Shown here piece by piece: positions 9,067 to 18,552 of a stretch of 64,000 nt of DNA. The position numbers were made by a program, and so were the translations under genes. Each line of letters starts with the position of its first letter. Within the stretch, counting starts at the first letter, position 1. Location: the NCBI GenBank assembly GCA_018457135.1, contig JAGGDU010000176.1:43829-107828 (forward strand), in the 5' to 3' direction. The notes under the pieces were generated by a model that was given only the letters and a program-made list of their open reading frames with translations, had not been told where the DNA came from and did not search any database. Source of the DNA: Trichodesmium erythraeum GBRTRLIN201. Its GTDB lineage: Bacteria > Cyanobacteriota > Cyanobacteriia > Cyanobacteriales > Microcoleaceae.

Positions 9067-9474
9067 TTACTTCTGCTGAAAAAACTGCTTTAGTATTTCA
9101 CTTGGTTTCCTATCCCATGTATCAATATGCTCATAAATTAATCCATCTTGATTCAACTTATAAGTGGAATAACCATTAAAAAAAATCTTAGCTTTCCAAG
9201 GAACTCTTAAGATACCACGCACAGTCCAATTTGCCACAATTATATCTTCTGCTGTTTGCTGAAGATCATGTAAATCAAAATAAAGTTCCGTAAAAAATAG
9301 CTTTCCATGAAAGCGCAAAGTCCAAAAAATTATTCGGTAATTAAACTTCCATTTAAAAGTATTTACTGGGTCTTTAAAGAAAATATCTTTAGTATAAATA
9401 TCGTAAGAAATATCTTTTTCAAACAAAGTTGGTAAATCTAATTTTAGTCTCTCAATAACTTGTTGAACTTGCAC
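9067..9474 (-). CDS. DUF2358 family protein
   Basis: A 135-residue protein I assign to DUF2358, a cyanobacterial/plastid family with an NTF2-like fold. Support comes from the N-terminal helix, the IYTKDIFFKDPVNTFKW motif, ANWTVRGILRVPWK, and the closing HIDTWDRKPSEILKQF. Function is unknown. The start is GTG at 9474 with GAGGAAAA upstream. No membrane segment is seen. It stands alone, with long spacers on both sides. Confidence 0.75.
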   Translation of the reverse strand: MQVQQVIERLKLDLPTLFEKDISYDIYTKDIFFKDPVNTFKWKFNYRIIFWTLRFHGKLFFTELYFDLHDLQQTAEDIIVANWTVRGILRVPWKAKIFFNGYSTYKLNQDGLIYEHIDTWDRKPSEILKQFFQQK

Positions 9475-9962
9475 TTAAATTTTCCTCACCACAAAATTAT
9501 CTAACAGAACAATTGGGTTTAAAGTATTTCCCATGCATAATTGGGTAATTTTTTCGTTAATTATTTCAATAAATATGTTATTTTTTTTGAAAAAAAATCT
9601 GTTAGTTTTCTAAAAAATTCGAGAATTATATTGGGGCTCTTTTGTATTTTTAAAACTACTACAACGCATTATTTTTTGTTTATAACTATAGATGTTTTTT
9701 AAGCTCTGGATTAGTTTAAATCCTGAAAGTTTTTTTGTGATTAAACAATTTTTTTATCAAAATCAAGAAGAGTAAAATATCAAAAAAATTACTCTATTTT
9801 TTGCTTAATAAGTTGAACATTTAGATAGTTTAGAGAGACATAAATAAATACTGGAGCTTTTGACATATTTGAATTTAAAAATTTGCTTACCACAAAATAG
9901 TCAATTTATCCACAATTATGAAAAATGAGAATAGAACAATTAGTTGTTCATCTAAAAGCAAG
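9475..9962. other. Spacer, nothing recognised
   Basis: Very AT-rich sequence upstream of the DUF2358 gene. No ORF, RNA or repeat that I can support. Confidence 0.4.
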
Positions 9963-10139
9963 TTAAAAGCGATCGCCTCTCAAAATAACTAAATTATAAG
10001 CATTTTTAGGTTCAAATTTTTTTTCGGGAATATTAGTAGCATAAATCATACTACTCTTAATAATATCATATAAGTGAGGCAAAATTCCAAAAATATTGAA
10101 ATTTCCTGAGAAAGTTGGGAAAATTTTTCTTGAATTTTG
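9963..10139 (-). pseudogene. C-terminal protein relic, family not recognised
   Basis: The minus strand holds 57 sense codons between two stops with coding-like composition, including IFGILPHLYDIIKSSMIYAT and PKNAYNLVILRGDRF. There is no start codon near its 5' end, and a TGA precedes it. It looks like the 3' end of a lost gene; the last codons include a HIP1 octamer at 9969. I do not recognise the family. Confidence 0.35.
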
Positions 10140-10232
10140 TCATATATTTATGAAACAAATAAAAAAAAATCATAGTAAAAACCTCGTATTTATAAATAAA
10201 ATTTATACTAGTTTTACCCGACTACTGAAATT

Positions 10233-11363
10233 TCAGAAAATTCCTTTAATTCTTTCAACTGTCCGTTGATTTTCTTCAGAAGTTCCTATGGTAATTCTTA
10301 ATCCTCCACCAGTATGACGAATTAGAGTTCCCTGAGTTTTAAGTCGTTGCATTAAACTACTTAAACTCTGATCTTGGGAACTTTTACCCATTAACTTTAA
10401 TCCTTCATCTGTCAGTCTCATATATAAAAAATTAGCCGCACTTTTCCAAACTTTTAAAGCAGGAATTTCCCCAAAAGTAGCAAATAATTTACTTCTTTCC
10501 CTCAAAATTTCTGGGATAAAAGATAGTAAATGTTGACTATGATTAAGTACTAATTGAGCAGCAGCTTGAGAAAAACTTGGTAAGTTATAAGGAAGGCGAA
10601 CTTTTTCCAAATTAATAATAATTTCTGGGTGAGCGATCGCATATCCTACCCGTAATGAAGCCAACCTAAAAGCTTTAGAAAAAGTTCTTAAAATTACCCA
10701 ATTAGGATGTTGATTTAATTCTTCAGCCAAAGAAGTCTGACTAAACTCAAAATAAGCCTCATCAATTACTACTAAAATATCATCAGGCAAACTTCGTAGC
10801 CATACTAATTCTTGAGAATTTAAAGCATTGGCAGTTGGAGAATTTGGATGAACAACAAATATCGCTTTAATAGAGGGATTTTTTGTGTGATTAATAGCAT
10901 CTTCAGCAGCAGTAATATCTATTTCAAAATTCGATTCTTTTCTCCCCACATTTACCACAGGAATACCTAAAGTTTGAGCCAGAATAGAATACATAGAGAA
11001 AGTAGGAGTTGCTGTCAAAATAGAACCCTCGCCACCTACACAGGTAACAATTAATAGAGAGCGAATTAATTCATCTGAACCGTTACCAACAGAAATATTA
11101 TTAGCAGAAATATTAGCTGAGGGAGTTACCTCATTGACATATTTGGCTATTGCTTCCTTAAGTTTTAAATGACTCCCATCAGGATAACGGTTTGTTTCAA
11201 TTAACTGTTGATAATTTTCTGCTAACTTTTGTTTCAAATTATCTGGCAAATCATAAGGACATTCATTCGTATCTAATCTATCCAGAAGTATTTCTGAACT
11301 ACCAGCAGAATGAGGAGTATAAGCTTTAAGGTTATTAAGGTTTGAACGAATAAAAGTAAACAT
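10233..11363 (-). CDS. hisC: Histidinol-phosphate aminotransferase
   Basis: A fold-type I PLP enzyme converting imidazole acetol phosphate and glutamate to histidinol phosphate in histidine synthesis. Visible motifs are [11 protein letters not shown] at the N-terminus, HPNSPT (172-177), DEAYFEF (201-207) and [16 protein letters not shown], with Lys230 as the expected Schiff-base lysine. The C-terminal [13 protein letters not shown] block carries the substrate-carboxylate arginine. At 376 residues the length is normal. The start is ATG at 11363. No other his genes are next to it, as is usual for the scattered his genes of cyanobacteria. Confidence 0.95.
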   Translation of the reverse strand: MFTFIRSNLNNLKAYTPHSAGSSEILLDRLDTNECPYDLPDNLKQKLAENYQQLIETNRYPDGSHLKLKEAIAKYVNEVTPSANISANNISVGNGSDELIRSLLIVTCVGGEGSILTATPTFSMYSILAQTLGIPVVNVGRKESNFEIDITAAEDAINHTKNPSIKAIFVVHPNSPTANALNSQELVWLRSLPDDILVVIDEAYFEFSQTSLAEELNQHPNWVILRTFSKAFRLASLRVGYAIAHPEIIINLEKVRLPYNLPSFSQAAAQLVLNHSQHLLSFIPEILRERSKLFATFGEIPALKVWKSAANFLYMRLTDEGLKLMGKSSQDQSLSSLMQRLKTQGTLIRHTGGGLRITIGTSEENQRTVERIKGIF

Positions 11364-11785
11364 AGTTTAATTAAATAATTTCTGCTGGTTAATTAGAGTA
11401 TATCATTTACTATAGACTTTACGGGATTATTCAGAAAATTAAACTACAATAAATAATACCAAACTCAGTTATTAAAAGCTAATTATGCAGTTATCTAAAA
11501 AGTCAGTATTAACAGGTAATAGATAGAATATATCTGAAAATATATTCCTTAATATTCCTACCCCAAGGAATTACTTTTTTTGAGTTTAATTGTCATAGTT
11601 ATATCAGAGCGATCGCTACTTTTCATAAAGAAGAATAAAAAAATATAAATAATATTTGGTATTGGAGAATAGTTGATTATAGAGACAAGTTTTTTATTTC
11701 CTTTTTGTAGCTTTCAGCTATTAGCCATCAGCTCTTATATTTTTCATCAATGAAGTAAGCATTTGCTTAACTGACTATTAGTTAG
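11364..11785. other. Spacer between hisC and larE
   Basis: About 420 bp of AT-rich DNA with a HIP1 octamer at 11608. It probably holds the hisC promoter and the larE 3' end. No ORF or structured RNA seen. Confidence 0.4.
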
Positions 11786-12631
11786 TTAACTTCTAATACT
11801 TTGAAACAACCCTGCTCCCAATACCTCCGGCGACAAAACCTGATTTAACTTTCCACTCCGATATCCTTCTAAATCTAAAGTCACATAAATAAAGCCAAAC
11901 TCTTGAAACTTTTTTACTAATTTAGGCAAATCTATTGTCAACACGAATTCCTTAATTTTTTCTGGCAAAATTTCAATTCGAGCAGTATCTTTTTCTGAAC
12001 GTACCCGTAAACTTTTTAATCCCAAATTTCGCAAATATCTTTCTCCGCGCCCCACCCTTTGTAACTTTTCTAAAGTAATTTCTTCTCCATAAGGAAACCG
12101 GGAACTTAAACAAGGTTGAGAAGGTTTATCCCACCAAGGTAAATCTAAATCTTTCGCAAGTTGTCTAACTTCAAACTTACTAATTCCTACTTCTGCTAAA
12201 GGCGATCTTGCACCTCTTTCTTTTGCTGCTTGAATGCCAGGACGGTAATCTCGTAGATCGTCAGCATTAACTCCATCTAATACATAAAAATAACCTCTTT
12301 TTAAAGCCAAAGGTTTGAGAGTATCATGCAATTCACTTTTGCAAAAATAGCAACGGTTTATGGGATTAGAAGTATAATTTTTATTCTCCATTTCATTAGT
12401 TTTTACCTCTTCATGAGAAATACCAATAACTGCTGCTTGAATGCGAGCATCTTCCAAATCTTCAGGTAATAAGGAAGGAGAAACAGCAGTGATAGCTAAA
12501 GCCTTATCTCCCAAAATATCATAAGCAACTTTTGCCACTAAAGTGCTATCTATTCCACCAGAGTAAGCAATTAAAGCTTTCTCCATTTCAGCAAATATAT
12601 TTTTCAGCTCTTCTAATTTTTTTGTTAACAT
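11786..12631 (-). CDS. larE: ATP-dependent sulfur transferase LarE
   Basis: A PP-loop ATPase with SGGIDS at residues 24-29. LarE adds sulfur to the pyridinium dithiocarboxylate precursor of the nickel-pincer nucleotide cofactor; the classic enzyme sacrifices a cysteine. Here Cys173 (KPSQPCLSSR) matches that position. Cys93 and Cys96 (CYFC) give a three-Cys set seen in LarE proteins that instead use an iron-sulfur cluster. The frame could extend to a TTG at 12649, but ATG 12631 (MLTKKLEELK) gives the usual N-terminus and 281 residues. No larB or larC is in the window. Confidence 0.88.
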   Translation of the reverse strand: MLTKKLEELKNIFAEMEKALIAYSGGIDSTLVAKVAYDILGDKALAITAVSPSLLPEDLEDARIQAAVIGISHEEVKTNEMENKNYTSNPINRCYFCKSELHDTLKPLALKRGYFYVLDGVNADDLRDYRPGIQAAKERGARSPLAEVGISKFEVRQLAKDLDLPWWDKPSQPCLSSRFPYGEEITLEKLQRVGRGERYLRNLGLKSLRVRSEKDTARIEILPEKIKEFVLTIDLPKLVKKFQEFGFIYVTLDLEGYRSGKLNQVLSPEVLGAGLFQSIRS

Positions 12632-12956
12632 TATCTTTTTTATTATCAAATAAATAGCATTTTTAAAATTACTAAGTAATAATTTTTTTTCTAGTTTATC
12701 TCTATCCTCTTTACCAATTTATATTAATTATTACATGTTAATATTATACTCCTTATTTATGATAAATATAATCCTAATAACTTTTTGATAATCAATAGCT
12801 ATTAGCAGATTAATTGTTGTTCTAAAATTACGGATATTATATGGAACATCCCTACCCTCCCACTCTTGATAAATTTAGAAAAGTTTTTTCTCAAAAGTCT
12901 TACTAAACCACCATCTCTTCTAATCCCTAATCCCTAAAAAAAATGGAATTACTATA
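12632..12956. other. Spacer between larE and fraE
   Basis: About 325 bp, AT-rich, with scattered short direct repeats (aatccctaatccctaa near 12920). It holds the larE promoter and the 3' end of the fra operon; no clear terminator hairpin was found. Confidence 0.4.
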
Positions 12957-13730
12957 TCAAAATTCTCGCCTAGCAAATATAGCAATAGTAATTGATAAAA
13001 GCAATATTATATAGAGCAAAGCATAACCAAAATTACTAACTAAATTAGCCATACTTGGCAGTAAACCATAAACTGCATCATTTTTCAAATTTAATCTGCT
13101 TAAATCTGGCAATATAACATATAATCCCATCATTAACTTTTTAATTCCAGGGTTATCACTTAAATCGCCCAACTTCACCAAATCTCTACTTAAATTTCCC
13201 ATCAAATAGATACCAAATGTAAATAATGTTGCTAATAAAGAACTGGTAAATACACCAAATAAAATTGCCACCGCCGTAAGTAATGACAACTGAATAAATA
13301 TAAATATTACAGTTACTAAAATGCTACCTATAGGATAAGAAATTCCACTTAAACTAAGAATCAATCCATATATTACAGTCATAACTATCAATAAAACAGC
13401 TAAAACTGCCGATAAACCAATATGTTTACCAACAATTAATTCTGAACGACTCAAAGGTTTAGCAACCAAAATATAAACAGTACGTTTTTCAATTTCCTTA
13501 TTTACTAAATTTGTGCCAATAAAAACTGTCACAATTAAACCTAAAATACTAATAGCTGCCAACCCAAAGTCTAAAATTATTTTATCATCTGTACCTACAG
13601 ATAATTCTGGAATTAACCTCACAGCAGCTACCATTAATAAAGCAAATAAACCGATTATATAAAGAATTCGATCGCGAATTGCTTCCCCAAATACATTCTT
13701 CGCAATTTTAACAATTCTCCCCATATTCAT
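12957..13730 (-). CDS. fraE: FraE: ABC-2 type permease of the filament-integrity operon
   Basis: A 257-residue polytopic membrane protein of the ABC-2 permease type with about six hydrophobic segments. It has the conserved NKEIEKRTVYILVAKPLSR loop between the second and third segments. In Anabaena, fraE is the last gene of fraC-fraD-fraE, and its loss affects septal junctions and heterocyst maturation. No ATPase gene is adjacent. The frame can extend to a GTG at 13745, but ATG 13730 (MNMGRIVKIAKNVF) matches relatives and has AGGTGAG upstream. The gap to fraD is 44 bp. Confidence 0.8.
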   Translation of the reverse strand: MNMGRIVKIAKNVFGEAIRDRILYIIGLFALLMVAAVRLIPELSVGTDDKIILDFGLAAISILGLIVTVFIGTNLVNKEIEKRTVYILVAKPLSRSELIVGKHIGLSAVLAVLLIVMTVIYGLILSLSGISYPIGSILVTVIFIFIQLSLLTAVAILFGVFTSSLLATLFTFGIYLMGNLSRDLVKLGDLSDNPGIKKLMMGLYVILPDLSRLNLKNDAVYGLLPSMANLVSNFGYALLYIILLLSITIAIFARREF

Positions 13731-13774
13731 AGAATATTTTCTCACCTCTCACTTCATTTTTTTTTCATTCAGAT

Positions 13775-14815
13775 TTAAATCTTTTTCATATTTTCTTGTT
13801 GGCTTTCTAATGTAACATTTTTTTTCTCTACAACACCACATTCAACATTACCAACCCTAATTGGTACAGCCTCATTTTGTGTTGTAGAACCAGAATTTCT
13901 TTGAGTAACTTTTTCCCCTATTTTACAACTTTTACTCAGATAATAACTTTCATCTTTTACTGTAGGTCCTATCCAAAATAATTGTAACTCCAACTGATAT
14001 CCAGACTGGTTAGCAACTATTGGTGTTTGTAACTTCCATAAATCATCTTCTTTAACTACAGATATTTCCTTAGTCACTTCATCTTTAATATTTTCCAATC
14101 TCAACTTCATCTTAGGTACTGATAACCCCAACTTTTGACTACCCAAATCATTTTTTAACTTTTGCTCCATTAAGTTCAAAATTTTTGCACCTCGATAATC
14201 ATTTATTGAAGGGTTTTTTAATCTATAAACAAAAGTACTTTTACTTAAATTTTTTTCTCCCATTGTTGGGTATTGTTCCACCATCATCTGAATCATAAAA
14301 TGTAATCCTAACCAACAACTAAGCAAAAAGTTTACCAAAATTAAAATTACAAAATTTGGCTTTAATAATTGAGAAAACTTAGCTGTTTTTTCTGCTTCAG
14401 AAGAAGTTAATACTAAAATTACCCCTGCTATACATATAGAAATTATTGGCCAAATAACAATAGCAATATGCTGAATATTAGTTGCCAAATTTTCAGATAA
14501 AAGAAAGCAAATTAATCCTCCAGTCATCCAAGGAGACAAACTTAATTCACCAAAAACAAATGGTTTTTGATTAGTACGCCATCCCACAGCAATCGTTAAA
14601 GATAGCCAACTTAAACTAGAAATAAAATTAATTTCTTCTTGCTTGTCACTATCAACTTCGCTAATAATCATTGACAGTAACCATAAAATTATCGTCAATA
14701 CAGAAAATGTCTGCCAGTGCCAAAACTTAGGTGGTAAAATTAAATTTAGTGCATCCTTCAGAAAACCAAAAATGCCCCCAAACAAACCAGTCATACTTTT
14801 CCAAATTTCTTTCAT
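13775..14815 (-). CDS. fraD: FraD: septal junction plug protein
   Basis: A 346-residue membrane protein with five hydrophobic segments (about 32-50, 63-80, 94-110, 117-138, 154-175) followed by a long C-terminal domain of about 170 residues. That topology, length and gene order match FraD of heterocyst-forming cyanobacteria, where it forms the plug of the septal junction channel that gates cell-cell exchange. Its ATG overlaps the fraC stop in an ATGA (14812-14815), which implies translational coupling. The C-terminal part is less conserved. Identity rests on operon context and topology as well as sequence. Confidence 0.8.
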   Translation of the reverse strand: MKEIWKSMTGLFGGIFGFLKDALNLILPPKFWHWQTFSVLTIILWLLSMIISEVDSDKQEEINFISSLSWLSLTIAVGWRTNQKPFVFGELSLSPWMTGGLICFLLSENLATNIQHIAIVIWPIISICIAGVILVLTSSEAEKTAKFSQLLKPNFVILILVNFLLSCWLGLHFMIQMMVEQYPTMGEKNLSKSTFVYRLKNPSINDYRGAKILNLMEQKLKNDLGSQKLGLSVPKMKLRLENIKDEVTKEISVVKEDDLWKLQTPIVANQSGYQLELQLFWIGPTVKDESYYLSKSCKIGEKVTQRNSGSTTQNEAVPIRVGNVECGVVEKKNVTLESQQENMKKI

Positions 14816-15294
14816 GTTAGTTCATACCTCTGTAAAAGTAAAATTAAACATATTACTAAATAGCTACAAATGTGAGCTACTATAATTACAATAGAATTTG
14901 GTGTTCTTAACTTTCTCCAAGCTTGAGATATTTTCATACCAGCACCCCATAATGAATCACACAAATTAAAGCTGACTAACTTGATAATTAGAGAAATTAA
15001 AAAAAACAAAAATATAAAAAGTATAAATATAGGATAAATAGGACCAATCTTACCAAATAAAATATAAGCCACTATTTTTTGTTCTAAGGTATTTGTTAGC
15101 ATACTTACAGCAGAAAAAAATAAAACCCATTTTATACAACTAGAAATTAAATTCATTACAGTTGCATATTCAACACTAGCTTTTGGTGTAAAATTAAGTT
15201 TTAGTTGAAAAAACCATGATTCAATGGCAATTGCTACTAATAATATTAAAGATTCAGAAAGAATTGCCCTTAAAGGCAAAATAGTTAAGCTCAT
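14812..15294 (-). CDS. fraC: FraC: filament integrity protein
   Basis: A 160-residue membrane protein, slightly shorter than Anabaena FraC. It has an N-terminal hydrophobic segment and two or three more (around residues 53-70, 85-107 and 133-153). FraC is needed for filament integrity and for localising other septal proteins. It is the first gene of a three-gene minus-strand operon and overlaps fraD by 4 bp. The start is ATG at 15294, preceded by AGGAAAATTAACT. The 1.2-kb upstream spacer presumably holds the promoter. Confidence 0.75.
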   Translation of the reverse strand: MSLTILPLRAILSESLILLVAIAIESWFFQLKLNFTPKASVEYATVMNLISSCIKWVLFFSAVSMLTNTLEQKIVAYILFGKIGPIYPIFILFIFLFFLISLIIKLVSFNLCDSLWGAGMKISQAWRKLRTPNSIVIIVAHICSYLVICLILLLQRYELT

Positions 15295-16536
15295 AGTTAA
15301 TTTTCCTAGATCAAGGAACTAAAATTTACTTGAATTAAGTAAGTGTTTAAATTTGCAGCTATGTAACAAAATGTCAGTTTTATTTTAAATCAATTTTCGT
15401 CTTAAGCTAGAAGTTACTTGACAAAATTGAATATAGTTAATAATTCTTGTTACCACCTATTTAGTAAATCTAATATTTCAGAAATTAGCATTAAGTAATA
15501 AAAAAGAACAGATAGTAGTTTAGCTATCAGTTATTAACTTATTCTCACATTTCAGGAGGAACTAGTCTTCAGAAGAATTGAAAATTATAAATTAAATTAT
15601 ATAAATTAATTTATGCTTTATTCTTTCCAAGGCTAAATGTTTATTACAGATACAGAGGCTTGGTGTTACCTATGAGTTACTTTAATTGAGAGTATGATGC
15701 CCTGCAATAAAATATTTTCACCATTTACCCTGTAAATTATTTGCTTGCTCATCTGTTATATATGTCCATATAATTATCTATTTTTAAACATTATTTATAA
15801 TAATTTTACTGATGAGCAAACAATTTCCCCATCCTCTGTATGTTTTTATCAATTTTTGGTAGCAAACATAGTGGGGTATTTCATATTAGATATAATAATT
15901 ATTATACTGATGATACTATTTATCCATGAAGTTAAACTTAAATTTTGTCTAGGCAAATTTAATTACCATTATTGCTTCCCTGTGATTTTTACATATGTAG
16001 GTAATCAGCACAAGCAAGTATCTCCCTGTTTATAAATGTTGACCATGTGCTGAGGTAGATAATCATGAGTAAAGTTCATGAGCAGCCGCATTCAGAGTAC
16101 TTTTAGAACATTATATGACTGTACTTGATTAATTTTTACACCGCTATATTTATATGTATAAGTGTTTAATTAATTTTGCATAACTGCTGATAAAAAGTTT
16201 AATACCAATTTCTTCAAGTCAGACTGCATATAACTTTAAATCTTAGCTTTCAAGCCATGATAGATTACTTCTACAGGTGAATCTTTAACTTTATAAAACA
16301 TTTATAATAAGATATGAGTAAAAATTATTAAGGCCATTGTTAAATAAAAATGTTAGAATTAAGTAAAAACTATCTAGTCAGATGCTACAAGGTACATCTT
16401 AATAATTTTTCCCTTTTTTCAAAGTTTACTCATTTTTCATTCATTCATCCTCCTTCCTTTCTAGCTCATTCCCATTGAGAAGCGCTATATTAACTAGATA
16501 ACCAAAATCAAAAATCACAAACCTCAAATAACCCTT
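15295..16536. other. Long divergent spacer between fraC and the CobO-like gene
   Basis: About 1.2 kb, AT-rich. An imperfect inverted repeat (TTGCTTGCTCATCTG at 15741-15755 against CTGATGAGCAAACAA at 15809-15823) encloses 53 bp. An open frame at 15745-16035 is low-complexity and overlaps the repeat, so I do not call it a gene. Promoters of both flanking genes must lie here. Confidence 0.4.
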
Positions 16537-17670
16537 ATGAGAAGAAACGGCATTGGTATACGCACTGCACAACTCATGTCAGAAAGAATTGTGGGGCAAA
16601 TTCATGTTTACGATGGAGCAAGTAAAGGTAAATCTCAGGCAGCTTTGGGAGTAGTTTTACGTTCTATTGGCCTTGGCATACATTCTGACTCTCCTACTAG
16701 AGTATTATTACTGAGATTTCTCAAAGGTCCTGACCGCTCCTATGATGAAGATGCTGCGATAGAAGCACTACAAAAAGGCTTTCCTCATCTGATAGACCAA
16801 GTACGCACAGGTCGTTCTGAGTACTTTGGGCCTGAACAAATCACTCAATTTGACCATCAAGAAGCACAACGTGGTTGGGATGTGGTTAAAGGAGCGATCG
16901 CTTCTGACCTCTACTCAGTGGTCGTATTAGATGAATTAAACCCTGTTTTGGACTTAGGTTTATTACCAGTGGATGAAGTAATTAATACTATCAAGAACAA
17001 ACCAGAACAATTAGAAATTATCGCTACAGGTCGTGCAGCTCCTCAAGGTTTGTTGGACATAGCTGACTTACATTCAGAAATGAAACCCCATCAAAATTCC
17101 ACTGCTCAAAGTCATGGTATAACTGGGATTGAGATTTATACTGGTGCTGGTAAGGGCAAATCTACTAGTGCTTTGGGAAAAGCATTACAGGCAATAGGTC
17201 GGGGTATTAGTCAAGACCAGTCTCATAGGGTCTTAATTATACAATGGCTTAAAGGAGGTATTGGTTATACAGAAGATGCAGCGATCGCTGCTTTGCGCCA
17301 AAGTTATCCGAATTTAGTAGATCATCAACGTTGTGGTGGAGATGCCATTGTTTGGCGTGGGCAACAAAAAGAAATAGATTTTGTTGAAGCAGAAAGAGGT
17401 TGGGAAATAGCTAGGGCTGCTATTGCATCTGGTTTGTATAAGACTATTATTTTAGATGAGCTTAATCCTACTGTAGATTTAGAGTTATTGCCTGTCAAGC
17501 CAATAGTTGAAGCTTTATTACGCAAACCAAAAGATACAGAGGTCATTATTACTGGTCGTTGTCTTAACCCGCCTGATTATTTTGATTTAGCTAGTGTTCA
17601 TTCAGAAGTCTTTTGCCATAAGCATTATGCTAATCATGGAGTGGAATTAAAACCTGGAGTAGATTTTTGA
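16537..17670 (+). CDS. Tandem CobO/BtuR-like P-loop protein
   Basis: A 377-residue protein made of two similar halves, each like a corrinoid adenosyltransferase (CobA/CobO/BtuR type). The first half has the P-loop DGASKGKS near residue 26 and VVLDELNPVLDLGLL; the second has TGAGKGKS near residue 202 and IILDELNPTVDLELL. CobO enzymes transfer adenosyl from ATP to cob(I)alamin. The first P-loop has Ser in place of the usual Gly, so the halves may differ in activity. Duplicated forms are known in cyanobacteria and are annotated only as P-loop NTPases. An ATG at residue 14 is an alternative start. Confidence 0.8.
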   Translation: MRRNGIGIRTAQLMSERIVGQIHVYDGASKGKSQAALGVVLRSIGLGIHSDSPTRVLLLRFLKGPDRSYDEDAAIEALQKGFPHLIDQVRTGRSEYFGPEQITQFDHQEAQRGWDVVKGAIASDLYSVVVLDELNPVLDLGLLPVDEVINTIKNKPEQLEIIATGRAAPQGLLDIADLHSEMKPHQNSTAQSHGITGIEIYTGAGKGKSTSALGKALQAIGRGISQDQSHRVLIIQWLKGGIGYTEDAAIAALRQSYPNLVDHQRCGGDAIVWRGQQKEIDFVEAERGWEIARAAIASGLYKTIILDELNPTVDLELLPVKPIVEALLRKPKDTEVIITGRCLNPPDYFDLASVHSEVFCHKHYANHGVELKPGVDF

Positions 17671-17745
17671 AGAATGAAGGCAGTGCCGGAATAAGCAAGA
17701 ACTAGGAAGGTAGGTAGGGAAGCAGAAGGTTTGCTAACTACTGAT

Positions 17746-18530
17746 ATTTTTTTGCTCTCAACTATTCTCAAAGCAAAATCTTTAACATTTTATCAAGCAC
17801 CACAACAAAATAGTTGCGCCGAAAAATGGGGTTGCATTTGGTGATCGCCTGTAGTATTGTAAAAATACATCAGGGTTTTCTCGCCAATTTGTATGACTTA
17901 TTGTTCAACTTAAAAAAATCTTGGCTCTAGGCTGAATCACTGAAAAAAAAGTTATCCATCATTTTCTTAAGCTCTAAAAGATATAGCCGCAGCAGAAAAC
18001 TTAACAGAATAAGTAAAAATTATTTTCGCAGTTGCACTCAATGCAGAATTTGCTTTAACATTCTATGAAGCTCCCAGTGCCGAATCAAAAAAAGAGGGTT
18101 GCATTTAGCAATCACTTGTAGTATTATTAGTTGTAGAGGCTTATTGTACATATGTATGATTTTTTATTCAACGCCAAAAAAGTAACTCTAATAGTTTGAT
18201 ACAGCTAAAGCTGTCGGTGAGATTTTTTTCTAGAATTCCCGATCTGGCTAAGATTTAAGCGCTTTTTTTTTCTAATTCACCATAAACCCAGAAATTACTG
18301 AGAAAAAGCTAAATACCATTTTCTTAAGCTCCAGAAAAATAGTCGCCACAGAAAACTTGACAGAACAAGTAAAAAGTATTTTCGCAGTTGCACTCAATGC
18401 AGAATTTGCCTCAACATTCTATGAAGCTCCCCGTGCCGAATCAAAAAAGAGGGTTGCATTTAGCAATCAGTTGTAGTAGTCTAGATATAAGGGGGCGTTC
18501 GTCTATATACATGATTTTTTATTCAACTAA
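17746..18530 (+). repeat. Three tandem degenerate copies of a sequence of about 240 bp
   Basis: Copies lie at about 17746-17915 (partial, most diverged), 17933-18171 and 18291-18530. Copies 2 and 3 share a block of about 75 bases that is nearly identical, reading in the third copy as LTEQVKSIFAVALNAEFAST then FYEAPRAESKKRVAFSNQL and a stop. The second copy has a stop and a frameshift in that frame. After the stop each copy shares gttgcattt..caatc..ttgtagta and a tatgattttttattcaac end. It looks like a tandemly duplicated gene 3' end, or a set of small decayed genes, immediately upstream of the phosphopantetheinyl transferase. Confidence 0.75.
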
Positions 18531-18552
18531 AAAAAATACATTCCAAAAATAA

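Noticed and set aside
15745..16035. 96-codon hydrophobic frame upstream of the CobO-like gene
   Set aside because: Low-complexity, overlaps an inverted repeat, and has no ribosome binding site or recognisable domain.
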